NCBI GenBank assembly: GCA_035545855.1
Contig: DASZXK010000034.1
Span: 45,602 to 109,601 of the forward strand
Length of the DNA: 64,000 bases
Reading direction: 5' to 3'
Origin: DASZVB01 sp035545855
GTDB lineage: Bacteria; Myxococcota_A; Polyangia; Polyangiales; Polyangiaceae
A model generated the notes under the pieces. It did no database searches. It worked only from the letters and a program-made list of their open reading frames with translations, and had not been told where the DNA came from. A program made the position numbers and the translations under genes. Positions 26,680-34,608 of this stretch are shown here, piece after piece (within the stretch, counting starts at the first letter, position 1; each line of letters begins with the position of its first letter).

Positions 26680-26886
26680 TTCCGCGAGGCTACACCCGAG
26701 TCCCCGGCCGCGCATCGATTGCCCCGTGATTTTCGGCCGCTCACGGCCTCAGTCGTCCGCTCGCTTCGCGTGGGGTGGTTCGTTTTCAGTGCCGGCGCTC
26801 GCGTGTGCTCGCTCCCGAGAGTGGGCGAGCGCCCGGGTTTTCCACGTCCCGTGACACGCGCCGTTCGGTTGGTGTAACTCGCGAGG

Positions 26887-27681
26887 ATGATCCTCGATCG
26901 GTTTCGTCTGGACGACCGCGTCGCCCTCGTGACGGGCGCGGGGCGAGGCATCGGCCGCGGCATCGCGCTCGCTTTCGCCGAGGCGGGGGCGAACGTGGTG
27001 TGCGCGGCGCGTACTCCTTCGGAGGTGGAAGCCACCGCTCGAGGCATCGAGGCGCTCGGGCGGCGCGCGGTCGCGCTCCGCGCCGACGTGTCGGAAGAAC
27101 GAGAGGTCGAGTCACTCGGTGCGAAAGCGCTCGAGGCCTTCGGCCGGGTCGACGTGCTGGTCAACAACGCCGGAGGCTGGCCCCCGAGCTCGATCGCGAA
27201 GACCACGCGCACGTCGTTCGAGGAGGCATTCCGCTTCAACGTCCTGTCCGCGTTCCAGCTCTCGCAGGCCGTGCTCCCGGCGATGGTGGAGTCCGGGGGA
27301 GGGGTCATTCTGAACATCTCGTCGGCGCTGTCTCACCTCGTGGAGAAGCCGTTCGTCGTCTACGGGACGTGCAAGGCGGCTCTGAACCACATGACCCGAA
27401 TGATGGCGCACGAGCTCGCGCCGAAGGTCCGCGTGAATGCGCTCGCCGTCGGCGCCGTGGAGACGTCCGCTCTGACGCCGTTCATCTCCATGGGAGACCT
27501 CCGGAGCAAGATGGAGAGCCTCACGCCGCTCGGTCGGATCGGCACGCCGGAGGACGTCGCGGCGCTCGCGCTCTACCTGTGCTCCTCGGCCGGCGAGTGG
27601 GTCACGGGCAAGGTCTACGAGGTGGACGGCGGCACGACCGCATCGAACTGGCCCCTCGACATGACGACCCTCGGCATCTGA
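26887..27681 (+). CDS. short-chain dehydrogenase/reductase (SDR)
   Basis: 264-residue classical SDR. NAD(P)-binding TGAGRGIGRG near residue 17, NNAG at about 92, catalytic Ser in ILNISSALSH, and the Tyr-x-x-x-Lys pair in YGTCK. The C-terminus ends with the usual GKVYEVDGG. The ARTP after the second strand, without an acidic residue, favours NADP. Substrate cannot be read from sequence; relatives include 3-oxoacyl-ACP reductases and 7-alpha-hydroxysteroid dehydrogenases. The DUF1295 reductase-like membrane gene starts 1 bp after its stop, so the two are co-transcribed and may act on the same lipid or sterol-like substrate. Confidence 0.88.
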   Translation: MILDRFRLDDRVALVTGAGRGIGRGIALAFAEAGANVVCAARTPSEVEATARGIEALGRRAVALRADVSEEREVESLGAKALEAFGRVDVLVNNAGGWPPSSIAKTTRTSFEEAFRFNVLSAFQLSQAVLPAMVESGGGVILNISSALSHLVEKPFVVYGTCKAALNHMTRMMAHELAPKVRVNALAVGAVETSALTPFISMGDLRSKMESLTPLGRIGTPEDVAALALYLCSSAGEWVTGKVYEVDGGTTASNWPLDMTTLGI

Positions 27682-27682
27682 G

Positions 27683-28564
27683 ATGGCTGCGGCTTCCGGA
27701 GCGAGTCGAACGCGCGCCTTCGCCGTGTTGGCCTGCTGCTACGCCACGGCGCTCGCGGTCGCCGTCTTCGGGGCGCTGCCGCTCTCCGGCCGTCATCCGC
27801 TCTGGGTCGCCGCCGCCGCGGATGCGCTCGCGACGGTCGTCGTGTTCGGGTGGAGCCGGGCGTTCGACAACTCGAGCCTCTACGACCCGTACTGGAGCGT
27901 CGCGCCGCCGTTCCTCCTGGCCTACTTCACGTCCACCGGAGCCATTCCCGTCGGCGCACCCCGCCTCTGGCTCGGGAGTGCGGTGGTCTCCGCGTGGGCC
28001 GTGCGCCTCACCGTGAACTGTCTCCGGCGCTGGGAAGGCTTCGGGCACGAGGACTTTCGCTACGTCGACCTCCGGCAGAAGCACGGCCGGCTCTACTGGG
28101 GAGTGAGCTTCCTCGGGATCCACCTGTTTCCGACGGTGCTCGTGTTCCTCGGATCGGTTCCGCTGTTCTGGGTCGGCACCTCGTCCGTCGCTCCGTCGGT
28201 CCTCGACTTCGCGGGCGCGGCCGTCGCGTTCTTCGCGACGTGGGTGGAGGCGCGGGCGGACGCCGAGCTCCGGCGCTTCGTCACGTCGCCACGGGAACCC
28301 GGCGCGATCCTGTCTTCGGGCCTCTGGAAGAACTCTCGCCATCCGAACTACTTCGGTGAAATCGCGTTCTGGTGGGGCGTGTGGCTGCTCGGCCTCGGCG
28401 CGGGAGCTCCGGCGTGGTCCGTCGCGGGAGCCGTCGCGATCACGCTCCTCTTCGTGTTCGTCAGCGTGCCCATGATGGACGCGCGGATGCTCGCTCGCCG
28501 ACCGGCGTTCGCCGAGCACGCGCGGAGGACGAACGCGATTCTCCCGTGGCCGCCGAAACGGTGA
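27683..28564 (+). CDS. DUF1295 / steroid 5-alpha-reductase-like membrane protein
   Basis: 293 residues with about six to seven membrane helices. The C-terminal signature GLWKNSRHPNYFGEIAFWWG is diagnostic for DUF1295, part of the isoprenylcysteine methyltransferase/steroid 5-alpha-reductase superfamily; DNSSLYDPYWSVAPP near residue 63 is also family typical. Likely an NADPH-dependent double-bond reductase or related enzyme in the inner membrane, but the activity of most DUF1295 proteins is not established. It follows the SDR gene by 1 bp. Confidence 0.85.
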   Translation: MAAASGASRTRAFAVLACCYATALAVAVFGALPLSGRHPLWVAAAADALATVVVFGWSRAFDNSSLYDPYWSVAPPFLLAYFTSTGAIPVGAPRLWLGSAVVSAWAVRLTVNCLRRWEGFGHEDFRYVDLRQKHGRLYWGVSFLGIHLFPTVLVFLGSVPLFWVGTSSVAPSVLDFAGAAVAFFATWVEARADAELRRFVTSPREPGAILSSGLWKNSRHPNYFGEIAFWWGVWLLGLGAGAPAWSVAGAVAITLLFVFVSVPMMDARMLARRPAFAEHARRTNAILPWPPKR

Positions 28565-28637
28565 ATCGTCGCGGGAGCACCCGCGGTCCCGGCGCCGCCG
28601 GAGCTCGACCGGGCCTCGCGCCGGATCCACGTCGCCG

Positions 28638-29645
28638 TCAGCGCCCCAGGTGGCGGCGGTAGTTCAGCGGCGTCTGGCCCGTCCACCGCCGGAAGGCGCG
28701 GTGAAACGCGGCCACGTGAGAAAACCCGAGACGATCGGCCACCTCGGAGAAGCCGAGGTTCTGGCCGCCGACGTACGTGATGGCGAGCTCTCTCCGCACG
28801 TCGTCGACCACGTCCCGGAACGTGGTCCCCTCCGCTTCGAGTCGCCGGGACAGCGTGCGCATGCTCATCGCGAGATCGGCCGCGACGTCCGCGATCTCCG
28901 GCGCGCCCTTCGCGAGGCGTTCCCGGACGAGCCGGCGGACGTCTCCCGTCACGCTCTGGACCTCGGCGAGCTTGCCCAGCGATCGCTCGGCCACTGGAAC
29001 GAGGAGCGCGTGCAGATGCGGATCGGCTCCCTTCAACCGGACCTCGAGGAGCGACCGGTCGAACGTGAACGCGACGAACGGCATCGAGAAGCGAACCGCC
29101 GCCGGGCCGAACGTCCGCTCGTACTCGGACAGATCCGCGGGCGCCTGATGGGCGAACCAGACGGTGACCCCCGCCGTCTGGGAGCCGAACCATTCGCGGA
29201 CGTGATTCCTGAAGAACGCCGCGACCTCGAAGTCGACCGCGGCGCGCGGGAGCACGAGAGCGTTGTCCATCCGCACGACGGCCTGGTCGCCCGACATTTC
29301 GAGGCGAACGTCCAGCACGTCGTTGATGAGACGCGTGTAGCGCGACGCGTGCCCGATGGCCTCGCGCACCGTCGGGGACGAAGAAACGACGTAGTAGAAT
29401 GCGCCGACGTCGCCGAGGACGACCCTCCGCGCGGCCTTCAGTCCGAGGTCGGGGTCTTTCGTCGCTTCGACGGCGACGGCGAGCGCCTGATGCGAAACGT
29501 CGATAAGCACGCGCTCCCCGAGGCTCTCCACGGCCTCGGGCGAGAACCCGGGAATGTCGTCGTACTCGTCCGTGAGGAGCTCGAGAAAAGCCTTCAGGAG
29601 CTTGACCGAGTACGTCGGGCGTTCGCGCGATCCGGAATCCGGCAC
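28638..29645 (-). CDS. AraC-family transcriptional regulator
   Basis: 335 residues from a GTG at 29645. The N-terminal ~220 residues are the effector-binding domain of the OruR/ArgR-like AraC group (LKAAR, VGAFYYVVSSSPTVREAI, VTVWFAHQAP). The C-terminal ~100 residues carry two helix-turn-helix motifs (IADVAADLAMSMRTLSRRL and FSEVADRLGFSHVAAFHRAFRRWTG). It converges with the SDR/DUF1295 pair and is a candidate regulator of it, as such regulators often control adjacent lipid or amino-acid catabolism genes. The effector is unknown. Confidence 0.9.
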   Translation of the reverse strand: MPDSGSRERPTYSVKLLKAFLELLTDEYDDIPGFSPEAVESLGERVLIDVSHQALAVAVEATKDPDLGLKAARRVVLGDVGAFYYVVSSSPTVREAIGHASRYTRLINDVLDVRLEMSGDQAVVRMDNALVLPRAAVDFEVAAFFRNHVREWFGSQTAGVTVWFAHQAPADLSEYERTFGPAAVRFSMPFVAFTFDRSLLEVRLKGADPHLHALLVPVAERSLGKLAEVQSVTGDVRRLVRERLAKGAPEIADVAADLAMSMRTLSRRLEAEGTTFRDVVDDVRRELAITYVGGQNLGFSEVADRLGFSHVAAFHRAFRRWTGQTPLNYRRHLGR

Positions 29646-29790
29646 GGGTGATCTCTTCGGAGCGGGGAGCGCCGCGGTTACTCCGCGGCCTTCGCCCGAG
29701 CGACGAGGTTAATATCCTGGCGGCGAGAGTGAGTCCTCGTCGGAGTCGCGAATCTCGGCCGCCCAGAAAGGATTCGCGGCCCGTCCGGGC

Positions 29791-30171
29791 TCAGGTCGCG
29801 CTCGCCCGGGCGTCGAGCAGCCGGTCGAGGCAGTCGGCGAGGGCATTCGGCAGGCACGGCTTCACCAGGTAGGCGTCCCAGCCAGCGCGATTTTCCCGTG
29901 GTTCGGGGTGTCCGGAGAGGACGACGACCGGGATCCTCGGGACGTCCGGTCGCCTCAGCTCGGCGATCGCGTCCTCGCCGCGCATGTCCGGCAAGGACAG
30001 ATCCATCACGATGACGTCCGGCGTCCGTTCGCGCGCTTCGGCGAGCGCCTGCCGCCCGTCCTCTGCCTCGACGATGTCGTATCGGTCGGAGAGGATCTCC
30101 CGGTAGAGCTCTCGCGTATCGTCGGAATCGTCGACCAGCAGCACGCGCGGCGGCCGCTTCTCCGTGCTCAT
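29791..30171 (-). CDS. single-domain response regulator
   Basis: 126 residues, receiver only: VDDSDD acidic pocket, phospho-acceptor Asp57 (VIVMDLSLP) and Lys104 (YLVKPC). Its start overlaps the stop of the upstream receiver gene by 4 bp (ATGA), so it is translationally coupled to it. Last gene of the kinase - NtrC - receiver - receiver operon; probably a phosphate shuttle or sink in that system. Confidence 0.9.
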   Translation of the reverse strand: MSTEKRPPRVLLVDDSDDTRELYREILSDRYDIVEAEDGRQALAEARERTPDVIVMDLSLPDMRGEDAIAELRRPDVPRIPVVVLSGHPEPRENRAGWDAYLVKPCLPNALADCLDRLLDARASAT

Positions 30172-30605
30172 CCGACCTCCCGTTCCTCCTCCGCGGCCGC
30201 CACGTCCGGGATCGCGAGGAGCTCTCGCACGAGACCCTGCAGCGTCGCCACCGGAAACGGCTTGTCCAGCACCGCGGTCGCGCCGACGCGACGGGCATCG
30301 GCGTGAAGCGAATCGCTCCCGAACGCCGTGACGAGGACGATCGGCACCTCGACCCCCGCCTTGCGGATCCGACGGATCGCCGACATGCCGCTCAGGTTCG
30401 GCATCTGGAGGTCCGTGACGACGAGCGACGGGGTCGCGTCCGAGCGGCAGACCACCTCCACGAGCTCGCTGCCGTCCTTCACTCCGCGGACCTCGACACC
30501 CAGCGACGCGATGGACGCGACCAGGAGGGTGCGCATGGCGTCGTCGTCGTCGGCGACGGCGATCCACCGCGTGCGGGTCCTCTTGCGGGTGACGGCGCGG
30601 TCCAT
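30168..30605 (-). CDS. single-domain response regulator
   Basis: 145 residues, receiver with a short basic N-terminus and an acidic C-terminal tail. Acidic pocket ADDDDAM, phospho-acceptor Asp65 (LVVTDLQMP), switch Thr in LVTAFGS and Lys115 (LDKPF). It follows the NtrC-type regulator after 9 bp and overlaps the next receiver by 4 bp, so it is in the same operon. No output domain. Confidence 0.9.
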   Translation of the reverse strand: MDRAVTRKRTRTRWIAVADDDDAMRTLLVASIASLGVEVRGVKDGSELVEVVCRSDATPSLVVTDLQMPNLSGMSAIRRIRKAGVEVPIVLVTAFGSDSLHADARRVGATAVLDKPFPVATLQGLVRELLAIPDVAAAEEEREVG

Positions 30606-30614
30606 CTTCCGGAC

Positions 30615-32024
30615 TCAAGCGTCCGTGTGCGTTTCGGGTCCGTCGAGACCGACGCCGCGCGTGGGGCGGAGCTCGCCATATCGTTCCAGCCGCCGGTAGA
30701 GCGTCCTCCGGTCCAGCCCGAGTACCTGCGCCGCGAGCGTCTTGTTGCCGCTGACCGCGCGGAGCACCCGGAGGACGTATCGCCGCTCGAGCTCGTCGAG
30801 CGAAAGCAGCTCGTCCGGCGAGTCCGGCGTCGGGGAAGTCGGGACCGTTCGGTGCTCGCGCACCTTTTCCGGCAGGTCTTCCACGGTGATCTGATCGAAC
30901 TGCGTCAGCGCGACCGCCCGTTCGACGCAGTTCTGGAGCTCCCGGACATTGCCGGGGAAGTCGTAGGCGAGCAGGCGATCGGCGGCCTGGCTCGAGAACC
31001 CGCGCACGGCCTTTCCCGACTGCTCCGCGAACCGCCGCAGGAAAGCCTGGGCGATGAGAAGGACGTCGTTCCCGCGCGCCCGGAGCGGCGGGACGTGCAC
31101 GTGGACGACGTTGATCCGGTAGTAGAGGTCCTCGCGGAAGCGGTGTGCCACGACCTCCTGCTCCAGGTCCCGGTTCGTCGCGGCGATGACGCGCACGTCG
31201 AACGGCACCTCCTGCTCTCCACCCACCGGACGAACCGTGCGCTCCTGGAGCGCGCGGAGGAGCTTCACCTGCGTCGACGGCGTCATTTCCCCGATCTCGT
31301 CCAGAAGAAGCGTGCCGCCGCTCGCGCTCACGAGGAGTCCCGGTTTGGAGTTCCGCGCGTCCGTGAACGCCCCGCGGACGTGTCCGAAGAGCTCGCTCTC
31401 GAGGATCGTCTCCGGGAGCGCCGCGCAGTTCAGCGCCACGAACGGTCCGTTCGCGCGCCGGCTCTTCTCGTGGAGCGCCCGGGCCACGAGCTCCTTGCCG
31501 GTCCCGCTCTCGCCGGTGACGAGCACGGTCGCCTCGCTGTCCGCGACGCGTTCCACGAGCTCGTAGACCTTCTGCATCGCCGGGCTCTCGCCCAGGATGC
31601 TGCCGCCACCGCGCGGCGTCGCGACCTGCTCGCGGAGGCGCTTCACCTCGTCCCGAAGCCGGCGGAGCTGCGTCGCTCGTCCGAGCGTGAGCACCAGCTG
31701 CTCCATGTCCAGCGGCTTGGTGATGAAGTCGTACGCGCCCGCCCGGATGGCTCCGACCGCCATTTCCATGCTGCCGAAAGCCGTCACGACGATGACCGGC
31801 ACGTCCGGTCGAGAGACGTTCACCTGTTTGCAGAAGTCGAGCCCGCTCGATCCTTCCAGGTTCACGTCCGTCACGATGACGTCGGGGTTCGACTCCGCGA
31901 GTCGGGCGAGCCCCTCGTTCGCGGACGCCGCCACGCTCACCGAAAACCCCCTCGCGCCCAGCGTTTCCTTCACCAGATCGCGCATCTCGGGTTCGTCGTC
32001 TATGAACAGGATTTCATTCGGCAT
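30615..32024 (-). CDS. sigma-54-dependent NtrC-family response regulator
   Basis: 469 residues. Receiver (1-120) with acceptor Asp53 (VIVTDVNLEG). AAA+ domain with Walker A GESGTGKE, Walker B GGTLLLDEIGEM and the sigma-54 contact loop written GAFTDA rather than the classical GAFTGA, a variant seen in many functional relatives. Fis-type helix-turn-helix at the C-terminus (GNKTLAAQVLGLDRRTLYRRL). The start at 32024 is fixed by a strong ggaggag ribosome site, which lies inside the end of the upstream kinase gene (11-bp overlap). It activates sigma-54 promoters; a candidate promoter sits in front of its own operon. Confidence 0.93.
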   Translation of the reverse strand: MPNEILFIDDEPEMRDLVKETLGARGFSVSVAASANEGLARLAESNPDVIVTDVNLEGSSGLDFCKQVNVSRPDVPVIVVTAFGSMEMAVGAIRAGAYDFITKPLDMEQLVLTLGRATQLRRLRDEVKRLREQVATPRGGGSILGESPAMQKVYELVERVADSEATVLVTGESGTGKELVARALHEKSRRANGPFVALNCAALPETILESELFGHVRGAFTDARNSKPGLLVSASGGTLLLDEIGEMTPSTQVKLLRALQERTVRPVGGEQEVPFDVRVIAATNRDLEQEVVAHRFREDLYYRINVVHVHVPPLRARGNDVLLIAQAFLRRFAEQSGKAVRGFSSQAADRLLAYDFPGNVRELQNCVERAVALTQFDQITVEDLPEKVREHRTVPTSPTPDSPDELLSLDELERRYVLRVLRAVSGNKTLAAQVLGLDRRTLYRRLERYGELRPTRGVGLDGPETHTDA

Positions 32025-32757
32025 CGTGTCTCTCCTCCGGGAGCCGCAGCGAGAACCGGGCTCCCTGCGCGCTTCGATTCTCGCCCTGGACCGAACCGCC
32101 ATGGGCGCGAGCTATGGACTGGGCGACGAACAGGCCGACGCCGCCGGCGTCCTTCTGGCCGTGGACCGTCGTGAACGGTTGAAACAGGCGCGGCAGCACC
32201 GTCGTGTCGATGCCGGGACCGTCGTCTTCGATGTCGATGACGGCGAAACGGCCGGTCTCGCCGTCGTCGTCTCTCGCGACGCGAACGGTGACCGTACCCC
32301 CACGCGATGCGAACCGCACCGCGTTCTCGAGCAGATGCGTCAGTGCGACGAGGAGCGCATCCGGGTTGCCGCGAGCGTGCAGACCCGCCTCCGGTGCGTC
32401 CAGCACGATGGACACGGGACGTCCGGCTGCCACTGGCTCCACGACCTCCATCGACGCGCGCGCCAGATCGACGAGGTCCACGAGCCCGAGGCGATTCGGA
32501 CCGCGCCGACAGAACGCGACGAGGTCTCGGAGGATGGTGACCATCCGCGCGGATTGCTCGGCGATGATGCGAGCGTTTCGCTGGATCTCCTCGGTGGAGG
32601 CGCCGGTGGTCGCCAGCAGACTCGCGCGACCCTCGAGCACGTTGAGCGGGGTCCCGAGCTGGTGGGCGACGTGGGCGGCGACGTGCTCGAGCGTGCTCAG
32701 CCGATCCGCCCGACGGACGCGGTCCAGGGTCTCCAGGCGTTCTCGCGAGAGGTTCAT
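32014..32757 (-). CDS. cytoplasmic histidine kinase, cognate of the NtrC regulator
   Basis: 247 residues from the ATG at 32757, without membrane helices or a recognised sensor domain. H-box with His32 (HVAHQLGTPLNVLEGRA), N-box (LTHLLENAVRFASRGG), G1 (IEDDGPGID) and G2 (GGVGLFVAQSIARAHGG). The frame is open for another 50 codons upstream, but those codons run through the candidate sigma-54 promoter and the 18-bp palindrome and lack family similarity. It overlaps the NtrC regulator by 11 bp. Being so short, it probably relies on a partner protein for signal input. Confidence 0.88.
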   Translation of the reverse strand: MNLSRERLETLDRVRRADRLSTLEHVAAHVAHQLGTPLNVLEGRASLLATTGASTEEIQRNARIIAEQSARMVTILRDLVAFCRRGPNRLGLVDLVDLARASMEVVEPVAAGRPVSIVLDAPEAGLHARGNPDALLVALTHLLENAVRFASRGGTVTVRVARDDDGETGRFAVIDIEDDGPGIDTTVLPRLFQPFTTVHGQKDAGGVGLFVAQSIARAHGGSVQGENRSAQGARFSLRLPEERHDAE

Positions 32758-32818
32758 GAAAAGGACTATCCCGCCCCGAGCGTGGGGCCGCTTTCCCTTC
32801 GGGCCCTGTATCCACCAG

Positions 32819-32834
32819 AGCACGGCGCGCACCA
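32819..32834 (-). promoter_or_regulatory. candidate sigma-54 (-24/-12) promoter
   Basis: On the minus strand the sequence tggtgcgcgccgtgct matches the -24/-12 pattern TGGCACG-N4-TTGCW, with the essential GG and GC pairs ten bases apart. It lies about 62-77 bases before the kinase ATG at 32757, placing the transcript start near 32808. The match is partial (three of the less essential positions differ), so it is a candidate only. Confidence 0.45.
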
Positions 32835-32865
32835 ACTGACCGGATTGCCCGGCGGATCCGATGAC

Positions 32866-32883
32866 TCCAGCCAATTGGCTGGA
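32866..32883. promoter_or_regulatory. perfect 18-bp palindrome, candidate upstream activator site
   Basis: tccagccaattggctgga is self-complementary over all 18 bases. It lies about 110 bases before the kinase start and about 65 bases before the predicted sigma-54 start point, where an NtrC-type enhancer could sit. A second weaker dyad (gccac ggct gtggc, 32952-32965) lies further upstream. Binding by the operon's own regulator is inference. Confidence 0.6.
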
Positions 32884-33005
32884 ATCACTGACGATTGTGG
32901 CTGACACCGGGACCGGATCGCCGGAGTGGCGTCCCCGCGATGTACAAATTTGCCACGGCTGTGGCGAACTGACACGTGGCGCCGGTGCGGGACGCTCCCC
33001 TCAGT

Positions 33006-34517
33006 TCAGATCTCGTCCCGGAGCCATTCGGCCATCCGCTCCGCGGTCATGAGGGTCGGGAGGTGGATGTTGCTGGAGGGGATCGTCGGGAAGAGGCTCG
33101 CGTCGGCGACGAACAGCCCGTCGAGTCCGAAGACACGTCCACGGCCGTCGACGGCCGCGTCGACGCCGGGAGAGCGACCCATCGGGACCGTGCCGCACGG
33201 GTGATACCCCGAGTCGCAGAGCACGCGAACGGCGCGGTCGAGGAGCGCGTCGTTCTTCAGGAGCATCCTCCAGGGGAGCACGGGCGTTCCCATGGAGGAC
33301 AGCGCGCGGGTCTCGAGCAGCTCCCGGCATCGCGCGAGAGCGCCGCACGCGACACGTCGATCGGTCGCGTCCTCGAAGAAGCGATTGTCGATGACGGGCT
33401 TCGCGTCGGGGGCGGCGCTCTCGTACCGGATGCTTCCATGGCCGTACGGCTTTCCCACCTGTGCGACCAGCGCGAAGAGCGGGAGGCGCTGAAAGATCAT
33501 CGTGAACGAAATCGCCTGGATCAGTACGTCGGCGGGGTTCTCGACCAGTCCGGAGGCCTGGCGGAGACCCGTCTGGATGATGGGCGCGGTTCGATCGACC
33601 GAGACTCCTCGTTTCGCGAGGACGAAGATGCCCGTGCCCGGGTGGTCGAGCAGGCGCCGCCCGACCGCCGGGGCATCGAGCACGGGCTCGACGGCGAGAC
33701 GACGGACGTCCGCGTCGGGGCCGACGCCGGAGCGGAGCAGGATCCCGGGAGTATTCAGCGCGCCGGCGGAAAGCACCACCCGGCTCGCATCGAGGCGCTC
33801 CACGCCTCGAGGGCCCGAGAGTTCGATTCCGGTCACGCGCCGGTTCGAGAAGAGCACTCGACGGACGAGAGTGTTCGCGCGGATGGCGAGGTTCGGCCGA
33901 GCGCGCACCTCGCGCGAAAGGTACGCCTCGGCCACGCTGATCCGGCGTCCGCCGAGCTTGTTCATGGCGTGGGGTCCGTACCCGACCGCGTGCGGCGCGT
34001 TGCTGTCGGCGCACTTCGGGAGGCCGAGCTCGGCGCAGGCGTCGATGAAGGCTCTCTGGAACGGCACGAGCTCTTCGGGGCGGTGGCGACGGACGGGGAG
34101 CGGGCCGTCCGTGCCGTGAAAGTCGTCGGAGAAGTCGAGGTCCCGCTCGAGCCGCTTGAACGCGGGCAGACAGCGCTCGAACGTCCATTCGTCGAGTCCG
34201 AGCGCGGCCCACTCGTCGTAGTCCTCGGGTTGGCCACGGAGCGCGATGCACGTGTTCACGGCCGACGAGCCGCCCACGACCCGGCCGCGCGGGAGCGGCG
34301 AGAGCATCGCCTCGCGGCTCGGCTTGTGCCGGTAGCCCCAGTCGTGGGCGTGCATCGAGTTCCGGGTCCCGTCCGCCAGGTCCGAGGGGAGATCCGCAGG
34401 CAGGTAGTCGGGCCCGGCCTCGACGAGGAGGACTTCCCGGTCCGGACGCTCCGTCAGACGCCGAGCGACGACTGCGCCGCTCGAGCCCGCTCCGACGACG
34501 ATCCAAGGGGCCGGCAT
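33006..34517 (-). CDS. GMC-family FAD-dependent oxidoreductase
   Basis: 503 residues from the ATG at 34517 (MPAPWIVVGAGSSG). The N-terminal FAD-binding dinucleotide fold VVGAGSSGAVVARRL, the GMC signature RGRVVGGSSAVN, ATNxD-type phrase replaced here by RALRGQPEDYDEW, second signature LSAGALNTPGILLRSGVGP, and a C-terminal active-site region with SGYHPCGTVPMG (catalytic His) and PSSNIHLPTLMTAERMAEW. Family members oxidise alcohols such as choline, aryl alcohols or glucose. No neighbour points to the substrate. A longer upstream frame is Arg/Pro-rich and rejected. Confidence 0.9.
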   Translation of the reverse strand: MPAPWIVVGAGSSGAVVARRLTERPDREVLLVEAGPDYLPADLPSDLADGTRNSMHAHDWGYRHKPSREAMLSPLPRGRVVGGSSAVNTCIALRGQPEDYDEWAALGLDEWTFERCLPAFKRLERDLDFSDDFHGTDGPLPVRRHRPEELVPFQRAFIDACAELGLPKCADSNAPHAVGYGPHAMNKLGGRRISVAEAYLSREVRARPNLAIRANTLVRRVLFSNRRVTGIELSGPRGVERLDASRVVLSAGALNTPGILLRSGVGPDADVRRLAVEPVLDAPAVGRRLLDHPGTGIFVLAKRGVSVDRTAPIIQTGLRQASGLVENPADVLIQAISFTMIFQRLPLFALVAQVGKPYGHGSIRYESAAPDAKPVIDNRFFEDATDRRVACGALARCRELLETRALSSMGTPVLPWRMLLKNDALLDRAVRVLCDSGYHPCGTVPMGRSPGVDAAVDGRGRVFGLDGLFVADASLFPTIPSSNIHLPTLMTAERMAEWLRDEI

Positions 34518-34608
34518 GGAGAGCCGGAGCCTAGAGGGGATCGTGCCGCCTCGGGAAGAGATTGTCGTCCGCTTCGAGGCAGCGGGCGAATCCCTCGTGT
34601 CGAGCGCG

